Source: Gordonia rubripertincta | Lineage (GTDB): Bacteria > Actinomycetota > Actinomycetes > Mycobacteriales > Mycobacteriaceae | Assembly (NCBI RefSeq): GCF_038024875.1 | Contig: NZ_CP136136.1 | Location: 3,162,001 to 3,226,000 of the forward strand | DNA: 64,000 nt | Direction of reading: 5' to 3' | Shown: positions 1-8,009 of the stretch, in pieces | How the letters are laid out: the number at the start of each line of letters is the position of its first letter | Position numbering within the stretch: the first letter of the stretch is position 1 | Position numbers and translations under genes: made by a program | Notes under the pieces: generated by a model | Databases searched by the model: none | Seen by the model: the letters and a program-made list of their open reading frames with translations, nothing else | What the model was told of the DNA's origin: nothing

Positions 1-26
1 AGTAGGATCACGTGATGTACTTCATT

Positions 27-48
27 GGTCCGGTCAAGTGAACGGACC
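27..48. terminator. Short inverted repeat upstream of pyc
   Basis: Six-base arms (GGTCCG at 27-32 and CGGACC at 43-48) enclose a 10-nt loop. It could be the terminator hairpin of a gene that ends before the window or part of the pyc leader. No T tract follows, so the role is open. Confidence 0.25.
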
Positions 49-96
49 GGCGACAATTCGACGTAAACGCCGCTGCGGGAGAAAAGGGAACACCCG

Positions 97-3000
97 ATGT
101 TCGACAAGGTTCTGGTTGCCAACCGGGGTGAGATCGCGATCCGCGCGTTCCGCGCCGCTTATGAGTTGGGGGCGCGCACGGTCGCGGTGTATCCGTATGA
201 GGACCGCAACTCGGTTCATCGCCTGAAGGCTGATGAGTCGTACCAGATCGGCTTGCCGGGGCATCCCGTGCGCGCGTACCTCTCGGTCGAGGAGGTGGTT
301 TCTGCTGCCGTGCGATGCGGCGCCGACGCGATCTACCCCGGTTATGGTTTCCTGTCGGAGAATCAGGGCCTCGCTGCGGCCTGTGCCGAGGCCGGTATCA
401 CCTTCGTCGGGCCCAGCGCCGACATCTTGGAGATGACCGGCAACAAGGCCACCGCGGTGGCTGCGGCGAAGGCTGCGGGGATTCCGGTGCTGGCGTCGTC
501 GGAGCCGTCGTCGGATCTCGACGAACTGCTCGCCGCCGCCGAGGACATGCACTTTCCGGTTTTCGTGAAGGCGGTCGCCGGTGGTGGTGGTCGCGGTATG
601 CGTCGGGTCGACGATCGTGGGGACCTGGCCGAGGCGATCGCGGCGGCATCGCGTGAGGCGGAGTCGGCGTTCGGCGATGCGACGGTGTTCCTCGAGCAGG
701 CGGTGGTCAACCCGCGCCACATCGAGGTGCAGATCCTCGCCGACACCCACGGCAACGTGATCCACCTGTATGAGCGTGACTGCAGCTTGCAGCGTCGTCA
801 TCAGAAGGTCATCGAGCTCGCTCCGGCCCCGAACCTTCCGGATGAGTTGCGGGAGAAGATCTGTGCCGACGCGGTGGCCTTTGCCCGTCATATCGGTTAC
901 ACGTGCGCTGGGACGGTGGAGTTCCTCCTCGACGAGCAGGGGCGCCACGTGTTCATCGAGATGAACCCGCGTATCCAGGTCGAGCACACGGTGACCGAGG
1001 AGATCACCGACGTCGACCTGGTGAGTTCGCAGCTGCGGATCGCGGCGGGGGAGTCCCTTGATGATCTGGGTTTGTCGCAGGAGTCCATCCGTATTCGCGG
1101 TGCCGCGTTGCAGTGCCGCATCACCACCGAGGACCCGTCGAACGGTTTCCGTCCGGATGTGGGTCGGATCACCGCCTATCGCAGCCCGGGCGGCGCGGGT
1201 GTCCGCCTCGACGGTGGCGCGAACCTCGGTGCCGAGGTGAGTGGTCACTTCGACTCGATGTTGGTCAAGTTGACCTGTCGTGGAAGGGATTTCCCGACCG
1301 CGGTGCGTCGGGCCCGGCGCGCGGTGGCCGAGTTCCGCATCCGTGGTGTGGCGACCAACATCCCGTTCCTGCAGGCCGTGCTCGACGATGCGGACTTCCG
1401 CGCCGGTCGGGTGACCACCTCGTTCATCGATGAGCGGCCGGGTCTGTTGACCCAGCGTGTGTCGGCTGACCGCGGTACCAAGATCCTGTCGTACCTGGCC
1501 GAGGTGACGGTCAACAAGCCGCACGGCGAGCGGCCGACCACGGTGTACCCGCGTGACAAGCTGCCCACCGTCGAGCGCGCCGTGCTCGCATCGCCGAAAG
1601 ACGGTTCGCGGCAGCGTCTTCTGCAGCTCGGGCCGGAAGGGTTCGCTCGTGATCTGCGGGAGAGTCCGCGTCTGGGCATCACCGACACCACCTTCCGTGA
1701 TGCTCATCAGTCGCTGCTGGCGACGCGCGTGCGTACCACCGGTCTGGTCAACGTCGCACCGTACGTCGCGGCGTTGACGCCGGAGCTGTTGTCGGTGGAG
1801 TGCTGGGGCGGTGCGACTTACGATGTGGCGCTGCGCTTTCTGAAGGAAGACCCGTGGGATCGGTTGGCGCAGTTGCGCGAGGCGATGCCCAACATCTGCC
1901 TGCAGATGCTGCTGCGCGGCGCCAACACCGTCGGGTACACGCCGTACCCGACCAAGGTCACCACGGCTTTTGTCGAAGAGGCCACCGACGTCGGTATCGA
2001 CATCTTCCGGATCTTCGACGCGCTCAACAACATCGACGCGATGCGTCCGGCGATCGACGCGGTCCGTGAGACGGGGACCGCGGTGGCCGAGGTGGCGATG
2101 AGCTACACCGGTGACCTGTCGTCGCCGTCGGAGGATCTCTACACCCTCGACTACTACCTGCGTCTGGCCGAGCAGATCGTTGAGGCGGGCGCACACGTGC
2201 TGGCGATCAAGGACATGGCCGGTCTGTTGCGGGCCCCGGCGGCGACCAAGCTGGTCACGGCGCTGCGTAAGAACTTCGACCTGCCGATCCACGTGCACAC
2301 CCACGACACCCCGGGTGGCCAGCTCGCCACGTACATGGCGGCCTGGCAGGCCGGTGCGGATGCGGTGGACGGTGCGAGTGCGGCGCTGGCCGGCACGACC
2401 AGTCAGCCCCCGCTGTCGGCGATCGTGGCGGCGACGGCGAACACCGACCGTGACAGTGGCATCGACCTGGCCCGGGTTTGCGACCTCGAGCCGTACTGGG
2501 AGGCGCTGCGCAAGGTGTACGCGCCGTTCGAGTCCGGGCTGCCGGCTCCGACCGGTCGGGTGTACTCCCACGAGATCCCGGGCGGTCAGCTGTCGAACCT
2601 GCGTCAGCAGGCCATCTCGCTGGGTCTGGGTAACCGCTTCGAGGCCGTCGAGCAGGCCTACGCCGCCGCCGATTCGATGCTGGGTCGCCTGGTCAAGGTG
2701 ACGCCGTCGTCGAAGGTCGTCGGTGACCTGGCGCTGGCTTTGGTCGGTCGCGGGATCACCGCGTCGGACTTCGCCGCCGACCCGAGTTCCTACGACATCC
2801 CGGACTCGGTGATTGGGTTCCTGCGTGGCGAACTCGGTGATCCGCCCGGTGGCTGGCCGGAGCCGCTGCGCAGCCTCGCGCTCGAAGGTCGGGCACCGGC
2901 GCCAGAGGTCAAGCAGCTGACCGCCGACGACGAGGCGATCCTGGACAAGCCCGGCCGTGATCGTCAGGTGCGTCTGAACCATCTGTTGTTCCCCGGGCCC

Positions 3001-3486
3001 GCCAAGGAGTTCGAGGAGCACTACGAGACCTACGGCGACACCTCGCGGTTGTCGGCGAACCAGTTCTTCTACGGTCTGCGCTACGGCGAGGAACATCGCG
3101 TCAACCTCGAGCCCGGCGTCGAGTTGATGATCGGTCTCGAGGCCATCAGCGAGCCCGACGAGAAGGGCATGCGCACCGTGATGTGTGTGCTCAACGGTCA
3201 ACTGCGTCCGATCGCGGTCCGCGACCACAGCATCGACTCCGCGGTCGCCAGCGCCGAGAAGGCCGATCGGGCCAACCCGAAGCACGTCGGGGCGCCGTTC
3301 GCCGGCGTGGTCTCCCTGTCGGTCGACGTGGGTGACGAGGTCGCCGTCGGCGCGACGATCGGCACCATCGAGGCGATGAAGATGGAAGCGGCCATCACCG
3401 CACCCGTCGCAGGCAAGGTCACCCGCGTCGCGATCAGCTCGGTCACCCAGGTGTCGCCGGGTGACCTGCTCGTCGAGATCAGCTGA
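97..3486 (+). CDS. pyc: Pyruvate carboxylase
   Basis: Biotin-dependent enzyme that carboxylates pyruvate to oxaloacetate with ATP and bicarbonate, refilling the TCA cycle in the cytoplasm. The 1,129 residues match the usual full length. The order is biotin carboxylase (start VLVANRGEIA; ATP-grasp loop GGGGRG at 162-167; EMNPRIQVEH), then an HMGL-like carboxyltransferase domain beginning near DTTFRDAHQSLLATR, then a C-terminal biotinyl domain with EAMKMEA, where Lys1095 is the expected biotin attachment site. The ATG at 97 follows a purine-rich ribosome binding site (GGGAGAAAAGGGA, 77-89). It is a monocistronic housekeeping gene. BirA, encoded at 36.8 kb, would be expected to biotinylate it. 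Confidence 0.97.
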   Translation: MFDKVLVANRGEIAIRAFRAAYELGARTVAVYPYEDRNSVHRLKADESYQIGLPGHPVRAYLSVEEVVSAAVRCGADAIYPGYGFLSENQGLAAACAEAGITFVGPSADILEMTGNKATAVAAAKAAGIPVLASSEPSSDLDELLAAAEDMHFPVFVKAVAGGGGRGMRRVDDRGDLAEAIAAASREAESAFGDATVFLEQAVVNPRHIEVQILADTHGNVIHLYERDCSLQRRHQKVIELAPAPNLPDELREKICADAVAFARHIGYTCAGTVEFLLDEQGRHVFIEMNPRIQVEHTVTEEITDVDLVSSQLRIAAGESLDDLGLSQESIRIRGAALQCRITTEDPSNGFRPDVGRITAYRSPGGAGVRLDGGANLGAEVSGHFDSMLVKLTCRGRDFPTAVRRARRAVAEFRIRGVATNIPFLQAVLDDADFRAGRVTTSFIDERPGLLTQRVSADRGTKILSYLAEVTVNKPHGERPTTVYPRDKLPTVERAVLASPKDGSRQRLLQLGPEGFARDLRESPRLGITDTTFRDAHQSLLATRVRTTGLVNVAPYVAALTPELLSVECWGGATYDVALRFLKEDPWDRLAQLREAMPNICLQMLLRGANTVGYTPYPTKVTTAFVEEATDVGIDIFRIFDALNNIDAMRPAIDAVRETGTAVAEVAMSYTGDLSSPSEDLYTLDYYLRLAEQIVEAGAHVLAIKDMAGLLRAPAATKLVTALRKNFDLPIHVHTHDTPGGQLATYMAAWQAGADAVDGASAALAGTTSQPPLSAIVAATANTDRDSGIDLARVCDLEPYWEALRKVYAPFESGLPAPTGRVYSHEIPGGQLSNLRQQAISLGLGNRFEAVEQAYAAADSMLGRLVKVTPSSKVVGDLALALVGRGITASDFAADPSSYDIPDSVIGFLRGELGDPPGGWPEPLRSLALEGRAPAPEVKQLTADDEAILDKPGRDRQVRLNHLLFPGPAKEFEEHYETYGDTSRLSANQFFYGLRYGEEHRVNLEPGVELMIGLEAISEPDEKGMRTVMCVLNGQLRPIAVRDHSIDSAVASAEKADRANPKHVGAPFAGVVSLSVDVGDEVAVGATIGTIEAMKMEAAITAPVAGKVTRVAISSVTQVSPGDLLVEIS

Positions 3487-3518
3487 TCTCGTTCCCCCTC
3501 TGGGGTTCTCGCTCATCG

Positions 3519-3561
3519 GTTCCGTTCCCGCTCACCTGATTTCGGTGAGCGGGAACGGAAC
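3519..3561. terminator. Perfect 18-bp-arm hairpin after pyc
   Basis: The arms 3519-3536 and 3544-3561 are perfect inverted complements around a 7-nt loop. The hairpin lies 33 bp after the pyc stop and 70 bp before the end of the convergent HNH gene, so it probably serves as a two-way terminator. There is no T run on either side, as with many actinobacterial hairpin terminators. Confidence 0.65.
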
Positions 3562-3631
3562 TTGCGGGCGCCGGCACTTTTCACACTGTGGAGTTGTCAA
3601 AGAACGAGGCGATCCCGCGGCTGATGGTGTG

Positions 3632-4870
3632 TCAGGCGGCGTCGTCGAGGCGCATGGTGCGTCGGTTGTAGGCGGGTAGCGGTCGGCGTTGGGGGTCGAT
3701 GTCGGCCGGCGGCACGAGCCAGGGGTGGCGGTCGAAGCCCATGATGATGTCCCAGCCGTTGTGGTGCACGCGGGTGTGGCAGCGTTGGCAGAGTAGGCAG
3801 CCGTTGTCGAGGTCGGTGTCGCCGTCGGCGGACCAGTGTTGGATGTGGTGGACCTGGGTGTGGGAGTGTGGCGCACCGCAACTGATGCAGCATCGGTCGC
3901 GGATGATGATGGCTTTGCGGAGGTGTGCCGGGAACAGGCGTCGTTCGCGACCCATTTCCAGGGGCACGGTCTCGCCGTCGATGATGATCTCGGTGATCGT
4001 GCCGTCGCAGGAGAGTTTCTGCGCGGTGGCCTGGGTGACCGACCCGGTCCAGGGTAGGTGGGCGGGGTCACCACCGTCGGCGGGGATGGTCAAGAGGGTT
4101 TGGGTACGTGGAGCGCCGATGCTGTCCAGGGATGCGCCGTGGGCGGCTTGGTCGAGGAGTATCTCGAGGGCGTCGACGCGTCGTTGGTCGGCGGAGCGGC
4201 GGTCGTCGGCGCCGTCGGGTTCGGGGCGTGGTGTGGCACGTTCGTCGATCATGGCGATGAACTTCTCGCCCACGGCCTGTGTCACGTTGGCATGAATCTC
4301 GACGCGGCTGTCGTCGGTCGTGTGGTGCGACAACGTGTCCAGAGACTTGTCGTCGGACGCGGGGATGCCGTCATCGTCGTCGGCGATGGCATTGCCGATC
4401 GTCCGGGCGTGTTTCTGTATCTCGGCGGGTGTGGCGCCGGACAGGGCCTGGGTGAGGAGTTCGGTTTCGTAAATCGTTCGGTCGTGGTCGGAAAGTTCTG
4501 TGGGAGAGCGTTTCCCGATTGTGCTGAGTCCGCGGACAATGGCGTCGACGACTTCACCTGATAGGCGGCCGTCGGCGGCGGAGGCCTCGACCTTGCCCAG
4601 GTCGCCGATGTTCTCGGCGATACGGGTGGCGCGAGTGGCGACTGCGGGCGGGAAACCCATCTCGATCAACAGTCTCCCGGTGGTGGAACCATGTCGCTCC
4701 GCCACATTGAGATCGTCGAGATTGGCTGTGTGTGAACTGAGTAGATGGTCCGCCGCGTTGCGAATCAGTCGAATCATCTCGAGTTGGGCGAAAGTCTTTG
4801 CCCCGGTCGGGTCGTCGGCGGGTGGGGTGACCTCGATGAGTTGGTGGAGAATCTGGTCCAGCGGTGCCAT
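3632..4870 (-). CDS. DUF222/13E12-repeat HNH endonuclease
   Basis: Homing-type HNH nuclease of the 13E12 repeat family, multicopy in mycobacteria and their relatives. The 412 residues comprise an N-terminal DUF222 region (about 1-290) and a C-terminal HNH domain with a CxxC zinc site (CISCGAPH), the HHIQHW catalytic segment, a second CxxC (CQRC) and HNGW. No frame disruption is seen, so the protein looks intact. The ATG at 4870 has no ribosome binding site. A -10 box TAAAGT lies 6 nt upstream (4877-4882 on the opposite strand), which suggests a leaderless message. The upstream operator region is interrupted by an ISL3 element. The physiological role of this family is not established. Confidence 0.9.
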   Translation of the reverse strand: MAPLDQILHQLIEVTPPADDPTGAKTFAQLEMIRLIRNAADHLLSSHTANLDDLNVAERHGSTTGRLLIEMGFPPAVATRATRIAENIGDLGKVEASAADGRLSGEVVDAIVRGLSTIGKRSPTELSDHDRTIYETELLTQALSGATPAEIQKHARTIGNAIADDDDGIPASDDKSLDTLSHHTTDDSRVEIHANVTQAVGEKFIAMIDERATPRPEPDGADDRRSADQRRVDALEILLDQAAHGASLDSIGAPRTQTLLTIPADGGDPAHLPWTGSVTQATAQKLSCDGTITEIIIDGETVPLEMGRERRLFPAHLRKAIIIRDRCCISCGAPHSHTQVHHIQHWSADGDTDLDNGCLLCQRCHTRVHHNGWDIIMGFDRHPWLVPPADIDPQRRPLPAYNRRTMRLDDAA

Positions 4871-4876
4871 GACTCG

Positions 4877-4895
4877 ACTTTACGGGAACATGTGT
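4877..4895 (-). promoter_or_regulatory. Proximal half of split LexA/SOS box and leaderless -10 of HNH gene
   Basis: The -10 box TAAAGT (reverse strand, 4877-4882) sits 6 nt before the HNH start codon. Next to it, 4884-4895 reads GGGAACATGTGT. Joined to 6271-6274 across the insertion, this gives GGGAAC-ATGT-GTTCGA, which matches the mycobacterial SOS box TCGAAC-N4-GTTCGA at 10 of 12 fixed positions. The insertion replaces the distal half-site by IS sequence. Confidence 0.7.
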
Positions 4896-4919
4896 GGTCC
4901 TCCTGACGGTTTCGTGGGT
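4888..4919. repeat. Left target duplication and left terminal inverted repeat
   Basis: The target duplication is ACATGTGT (4888-4895). The left inverted repeat occupies 4896-4919, starts GGTCCTCCTGACGGTT and ends GTGGGT. It pairs with 6239-6262. Confidence 0.88.
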
Positions 4920-4921
4920 CA

Positions 4922-6157
4922 CTACTGGTGTGGCAGAGCAGGACACGCCCCTCCTCGTGTGAGTGTCGACATCGCGATGAGTGCTTCTGGTGAGTGGAAT
5001 CCGTAGGCCCGTTTGGTCAGTGCCCTCAGATGCGTGTTGGTGGCCTCCACCCGGGCGTTCGATAGGCCCACGACAACGGAGTTGTAGATCTGGATCTGTT
5101 GCTGTCGTACCGATCTGGAGAGACCGACGAGTTCGATGATTCGACTACGATCAGCTCGATGTAACCAGTGCTCGAGCCGTCGCCACGTGCCGGAATGTTC
5201 CCCGGTAACGATGTGGCGGAGTTCCTCTTTCAGTTGATACGCGCGAGCGAGTTCACTATTGGCGCGTTTGACGATCAGCTCACGGGTCCGCTGTTGACCG
5301 GGGGTGAGGTTCTCGGGGTTCTTCAACAGTGCCCACCTCAGATTCCTACGATCGTCGTTGGAGAGACCGTGGATCCGGTTGAGGACCCGGCTACGACAAC
5401 GGTCCACGGCACGGGTGGCCCACTGGACGACATGAAACGGATCCATGCATCGAATGGCATCCGGAGCACGTTCTGCAACAACCGTTTCGATGTACTGACC
5501 CGCGTCGGCGCTCACATGGGTCAGCTGTGCACTGCGCGTGGCGCCGAGCTCGTCGAAGAACTGGCGAAGCGTCTTCTTGGTTGCACCCTCACGCGCCCAC
5601 ACCAACCTGCCGGTGTCGTGGTCGACGATCACCGTCAGATATCGCCGACCTTTTCGGTAGGCGATTTCATCGATACCAATCCTGCGCAACCCATCCATTC
5701 GGTCGGCCTGTCCGGTGTGATCGGCAACGACTCGAGCGATGATGCGTTGCACTGTTCGCCACGACACCCTCATGTACTCACACACCGCGGATGATGGACT
5801 GTGCGCGGCGAGCCAGGCGACCGTGTCGTCGAATCGGCGCGTCATCTTTGCTGCCGGCCGTGCCCACGGCACATGTTCTGTGACGACGCCGTGCAGGCTG
5901 CAGTCGACCCGTCCAATGTGTCCTTGCAGGTAGCAGCGCATCCCGCCCAGGTCGAGGTGTCGCCAACGGCGCGGATGGTGTGGACGGTCATAGCCTGGTC
6001 GACGCCGTCGACAGTGTGGACACCGCGAGCCCTGCCTGCGTTTCGCACGGACCGAGACGACCAACAACTGGCCGTCATCGTCGTCTTCAATGGCGACATC
6101 AAGAACCACCAGGTTCTCGATCTTCAGCAACTTCGGCAGTAGTCTAGTAGCGCGCAA
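4922..6157 (-). CDS. ISL3-family DDE transposase
   Basis: The 411-residue transposase has an N-terminal zinc-binding segment (CPHCRRRRPGY), a helix-turn-helix region (SWRTVQRII), then an RNase H-like DDE core with IGIDEIAYRKGRRY, SADAGQYIE and DPFHVVQW, and a C-terminal part with NARVEATNTHLR, where the catalytic Glu is expected. This order fits ISL3 transposases. The start is a TTG at 6157, preceded by GAGGAG 7 nt upstream. An ATG start would lose the conserved N-terminus. No frameshift is seen, so the element may be active. The start codon lies inside a long inverted repeat. Confidence 0.93.
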   Translation of the reverse strand: MRATRLLPKLLKIENLVVLDVAIEDDDDGQLLVVSVRAKRRQGSRCPHCRRRRPGYDRPHHPRRWRHLDLGGMRCYLQGHIGRVDCSLHGVVTEHVPWARPAAKMTRRFDDTVAWLAAHSPSSAVCEYMRVSWRTVQRIIARVVADHTGQADRMDGLRRIGIDEIAYRKGRRYLTVIVDHDTGRLVWAREGATKKTLRQFFDELGATRSAQLTHVSADAGQYIETVVAERAPDAIRCMDPFHVVQWATRAVDRCRSRVLNRIHGLSNDDRRNLRWALLKNPENLTPGQQRTRELIVKRANSELARAYQLKEELRHIVTGEHSGTWRRLEHWLHRADRSRIIELVGLSRSVRQQQIQIYNSVVVGLSNARVEATNTHLRALTKRAYGFHSPEALIAMSTLTRGGACPALPHQ

Positions 6158-6220
6158 CGCCCTGCTCCTCGGTTTAGTCTTCGCAAACCAAACCTTAAGT
6201 GAGACAGGGCGTTGCGCGCT
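6149..6220 (-). promoter_or_regulatory. Hairpin covering the transposase start codon
   Basis: Perfect 16-bp arms (6149-6164 and 6205-6220) enclose a 40-nt loop. In the transposase message the 3' arm contains the TTG start, and the ribosome binding site lies at the base of the loop. A transcript entering from outside the IS would contain both arms and hide the start. A transcript beginning inside the loop (possible -10 TAAGGT) would not. This resembles the protection against outside transcription known for IS10 and IS50. Confidence 0.6.
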
Positions 6221-6238
6221 TCAGGCGCACCGGGAGGC

Positions 6239-6270
6239 ACCCACAGAACCGTCAAGAGTGCCACATGTGT
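6239..6270. repeat. Right terminal inverted repeat and right target duplication
   Basis: The right inverted repeat (6239-6262) reads outward as GGCACTCTTGACGGTT, matching the left end with a few mismatches. It is followed by the second ACATGTGT copy (6263-6270). From 6271 to 6461 no gene is visible. The first bases there (TCGAAC) are the displaced half of the HNH gene operator. Confidence 0.88.
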
Positions 6271-6461
6271 TCGAACGCTGTCACTTTTCGTGTGCACCAA
6301 CGGCGCGAATAGTCAGGCTGTGCAGGACATTTCGCATAACGAACGGTTGACGTATATGTTCTCGCGGTGCCAGTTCCTTCCCGCGTGTCGGGTCCCACAA
6401 GCGCGAAGGAAATAGGCGAGCGGTAAGGAAACGGTTACGCGGGAACGAAACTCGTGAGCGG

Positions 6462-7082
6462 TCAGTCGACGATCGTGTCCGCCCGCGCGCGGGTCGTGGC
6501 GATGAGCTCCGCATTGGGTTCGTCGACGGCCTCGATCCAGGCGCGCGCCTCGGCGTCGGTTTTCCCGGCGGCGATGTGCCGGTTCAGGAGCCGCTCGCGA
6601 CGGGTCTCCGCGTCGGCGTCGACGTAGATTAGGCGGTCCAGGACTTGCCGCACATCCCGCCAGTCGGGCACATCGAGCCCGAGGTAGTTTCCCTCGACGA
6701 TCACCAGCCGCGCGGATGCGGGAACGACCAGCGACCCCGAGATCGGCTCTCCCGCAGTGTGGTCGAAGTCGGGGACGTAGACGTCGTCCAGACCCTCGCG
6801 GATGCGGCGCAGGGTGGCGACGAACCCCGCGGCGTCGAAGGTGTCGGGTGCGCCCTTGCGGTCACGACGGCCGAGCCGATCGAGAACGGCGTTCGGCAGG
6901 TGATAACCGTCCATCGGGACGTACCCGACCGCGGCGGAGCCCAGCCTCGAGGTGAATTCGTCGACGAGAGACCGCGCGAGTGTTGTCTTGCCGGCGCCCG
7001 GAGGTCCGGTGACGCCGACGACGACCCGCGCCGCGGCCGACCCGAGCAGCGCGGCCACGTCGTCGTGGGCCGACATCCGCAC
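6462..7082 (-). CDS. Nucleoside/nucleotide kinase family protein (P-loop)
   Basis: Cytoplasmic P-loop kinase related to the uridine kinase/pantothenate kinase superfamily. The 206 residues carry Walker A GPPGAGKTT near the N-terminus, the MDGYHLPN segment typical of this fold, a D(H) substrate region (PDFDHT) and a VIVEGNYL Walker B-like strand. The family is often named for a fructose or nucleoside kinase, but the substrate cannot be read from the sequence. The GTG start follows directly on the stop of hydroxyisourate hydrolase. An in-frame ATG two codons later is an alternative. It is the last gene of the urate operon, so a link to purine salvage is possible but unproven. Confidence 0.8.
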   Translation of the reverse strand: MRMSAHDDVAALLGSAAARVVVGVTGPPGAGKTTLARSLVDEFTSRLGSAAVGYVPMDGYHLPNAVLDRLGRRDRKGAPDTFDAAGFVATLRRIREGLDDVYVPDFDHTAGEPISGSLVVPASARLVIVEGNYLGLDVPDWRDVRQVLDRLIYVDADAETRRERLLNRHIAAGKTDAEARAWIEAVDEPNAELIATTRARADTIVD

Positions 7083-7409
7083 TCAGCTACCGCGGTACGT
7101 CGAATACGCGAACGGGCTCAGCAGCACCGGGACGTGATAGTGGCGGTCGGCGTCGTCGACCTCGAAGCAGATGTCGACCTCCGGGTAGAACGCCTTGATG
7201 TCGTTGTCGGCGAACCAGTTCCCGGTGTCGAAGACCAGGTGGTAGATACCGGGGACGAGGGCGTCGGTGTTGACCTTGCCGATGCGTCCGTCCGAATCGG
7301 TGGTGCCCGAGGACAATTCGGTGCCGGAGGCATCCTGCAGGGACACCTCGATGCCGACGGCCGGGGAGCCCGACGTCGCGTCGAGGACATGGGTGGACAG
7401 ACCGGTCAT
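7083..7409 (-). CDS. 5-hydroxyisourate hydrolase (transthyretin-like)
   Basis: Hydrolyses 5-hydroxyisourate to OHCU, the second step after urate oxidase in the allantoin route. The 108-residue protein begins LSTHVLDATSGSPA and ends YSTYRGS. These are the N-terminal His motif and C-terminal YRGS tetrapeptide diagnostic of the transthyretin-related hydrolase family. The ATG at 7409 overlaps the OHCU decarboxylase stop in an ATGA junction, indicating translational coupling. No urate oxidase gene lies in this window. Confidence 0.95.
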   Translation of the reverse strand: MTGLSTHVLDATSGSPAVGIEVSLQDASGTELSSGTTDSDGRIGKVNTDALVPGIYHLVFDTGNWFADNDIKAFYPEVDICFEVDDADRHYHVPVLLSPFAYSTYRGS

Positions 7410-7951
7410 GCGGAGGCTCCCTCGTCGGTGTCTGGTGTCCTCAGCATACGGATGAGGCGGCTGCGGTTGATCTTCGCCAACTCGACGCGTAGGACGCGGC
7501 GTTCGGTCGCAGGGTCGTTGTCCATGCGTTCCCTGAGGATTTCCAGCAGCTCGTCGGCGGGCCGGCCGTTGGCGAAGACCAGATAGACGTGGCCGAACTT
7601 GTCCTCGTACGCCGCGTTGTACTTCTTCAGTTCCTCGACGACTGCCGCGTCCGCGCCGGACACCCCGGACTGTTCGCGGGCGGATGAGGCGTTGTCCGGG
7701 CGGTCCCCGATCCTGGGGTGCCCGGCGAGGGCCTGGTCGATCTCGGTCTCGGTCAGCTCGAGCAGGAGTTCGTCGGCGCGATCGAGCAGTTCTTGTGGAT
7801 CGGCGAACGGCCGCTCCGCTGCGACGCGTCGTGCCCAGGTGGGTGAGCTGCAGCAGGCTAGCAGACGCTCGACACACGCGTCGGTGGTGAGTTCGTTGAA
7901 GCGATCGAGTTGTCCTCGTCCGCCGGGGTCGAGGTGTTCGTCTGGGCGCAC
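7406..7951 (-). CDS. OHCU decarboxylase
   Basis: 2-oxo-4-hydroxy-4-carboxy-5-ureidoimidazoline decarboxylase, which forms S-allantoin from the hydroxyisourate hydrolase product. The 181 residues show the all-helical family motifs HPRIGDR (catalytic His), EQSGV and FGHVYLVFANGR. The GTG at 7951 is the only possible upstream start, because an in-frame stop lies just before it; AGGGTGA precedes it. It is the first gene of a three-gene minus-strand operon with hydroxyisourate hydrolase and a P-loop kinase. Confidence 0.94.
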   Translation of the reverse strand: MRPDEHLDPGGRGQLDRFNELTTDACVERLLACCSSPTWARRVAAERPFADPQELLDRADELLLELTETEIDQALAGHPRIGDRPDNASSAREQSGVSGADAAVVEELKKYNAAYEDKFGHVYLVFANGRPADELLEILRERMDNDPATERRVLRVELAKINRSRLIRMLRTPDTDEGASA

Positions 7952-8009
7952 GCATTCACCCTAGGAGGTCGGGCCGCGGACCGCCGGTTCACCAACGGCC
8001 CCGGGGATT

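Larger units (their letters stand above)
4896..6262 (-). mobile_element. ISL3-family insertion sequence, complete, 1,367 bp
   Basis: Both ends are resolved. Imperfect 24-bp terminal inverted repeats (4896-4919 and 6239-6262, about 19 of 24 matching) are flanked by identical 8-bp direct repeats ACATGTGT (4888-4895 and 6263-6270). An 8-bp target duplication is typical of ISL3 elements. The element holds a single transposase gene on the minus strand with 26 bp between its stop and the left end. The intact duplication suggests a direct and fairly recent insertion. Confidence 0.92.

Noticed and set aside
34..3516. Very long open reading frame antisense to pyc (about 1,160 codons)
   Set aside because: It arises from the strong GC bias at third codon positions of pyc. 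Its translation is rich in Arg, His, Asp and Gly with no domain, and pyc is certain. The same applies to long antisense frames over the molybdenum hydroxylase (9566-11617), the P-type ATPase (18209-19690), accA3 (27579-29798) and accD5 (34920-36518).
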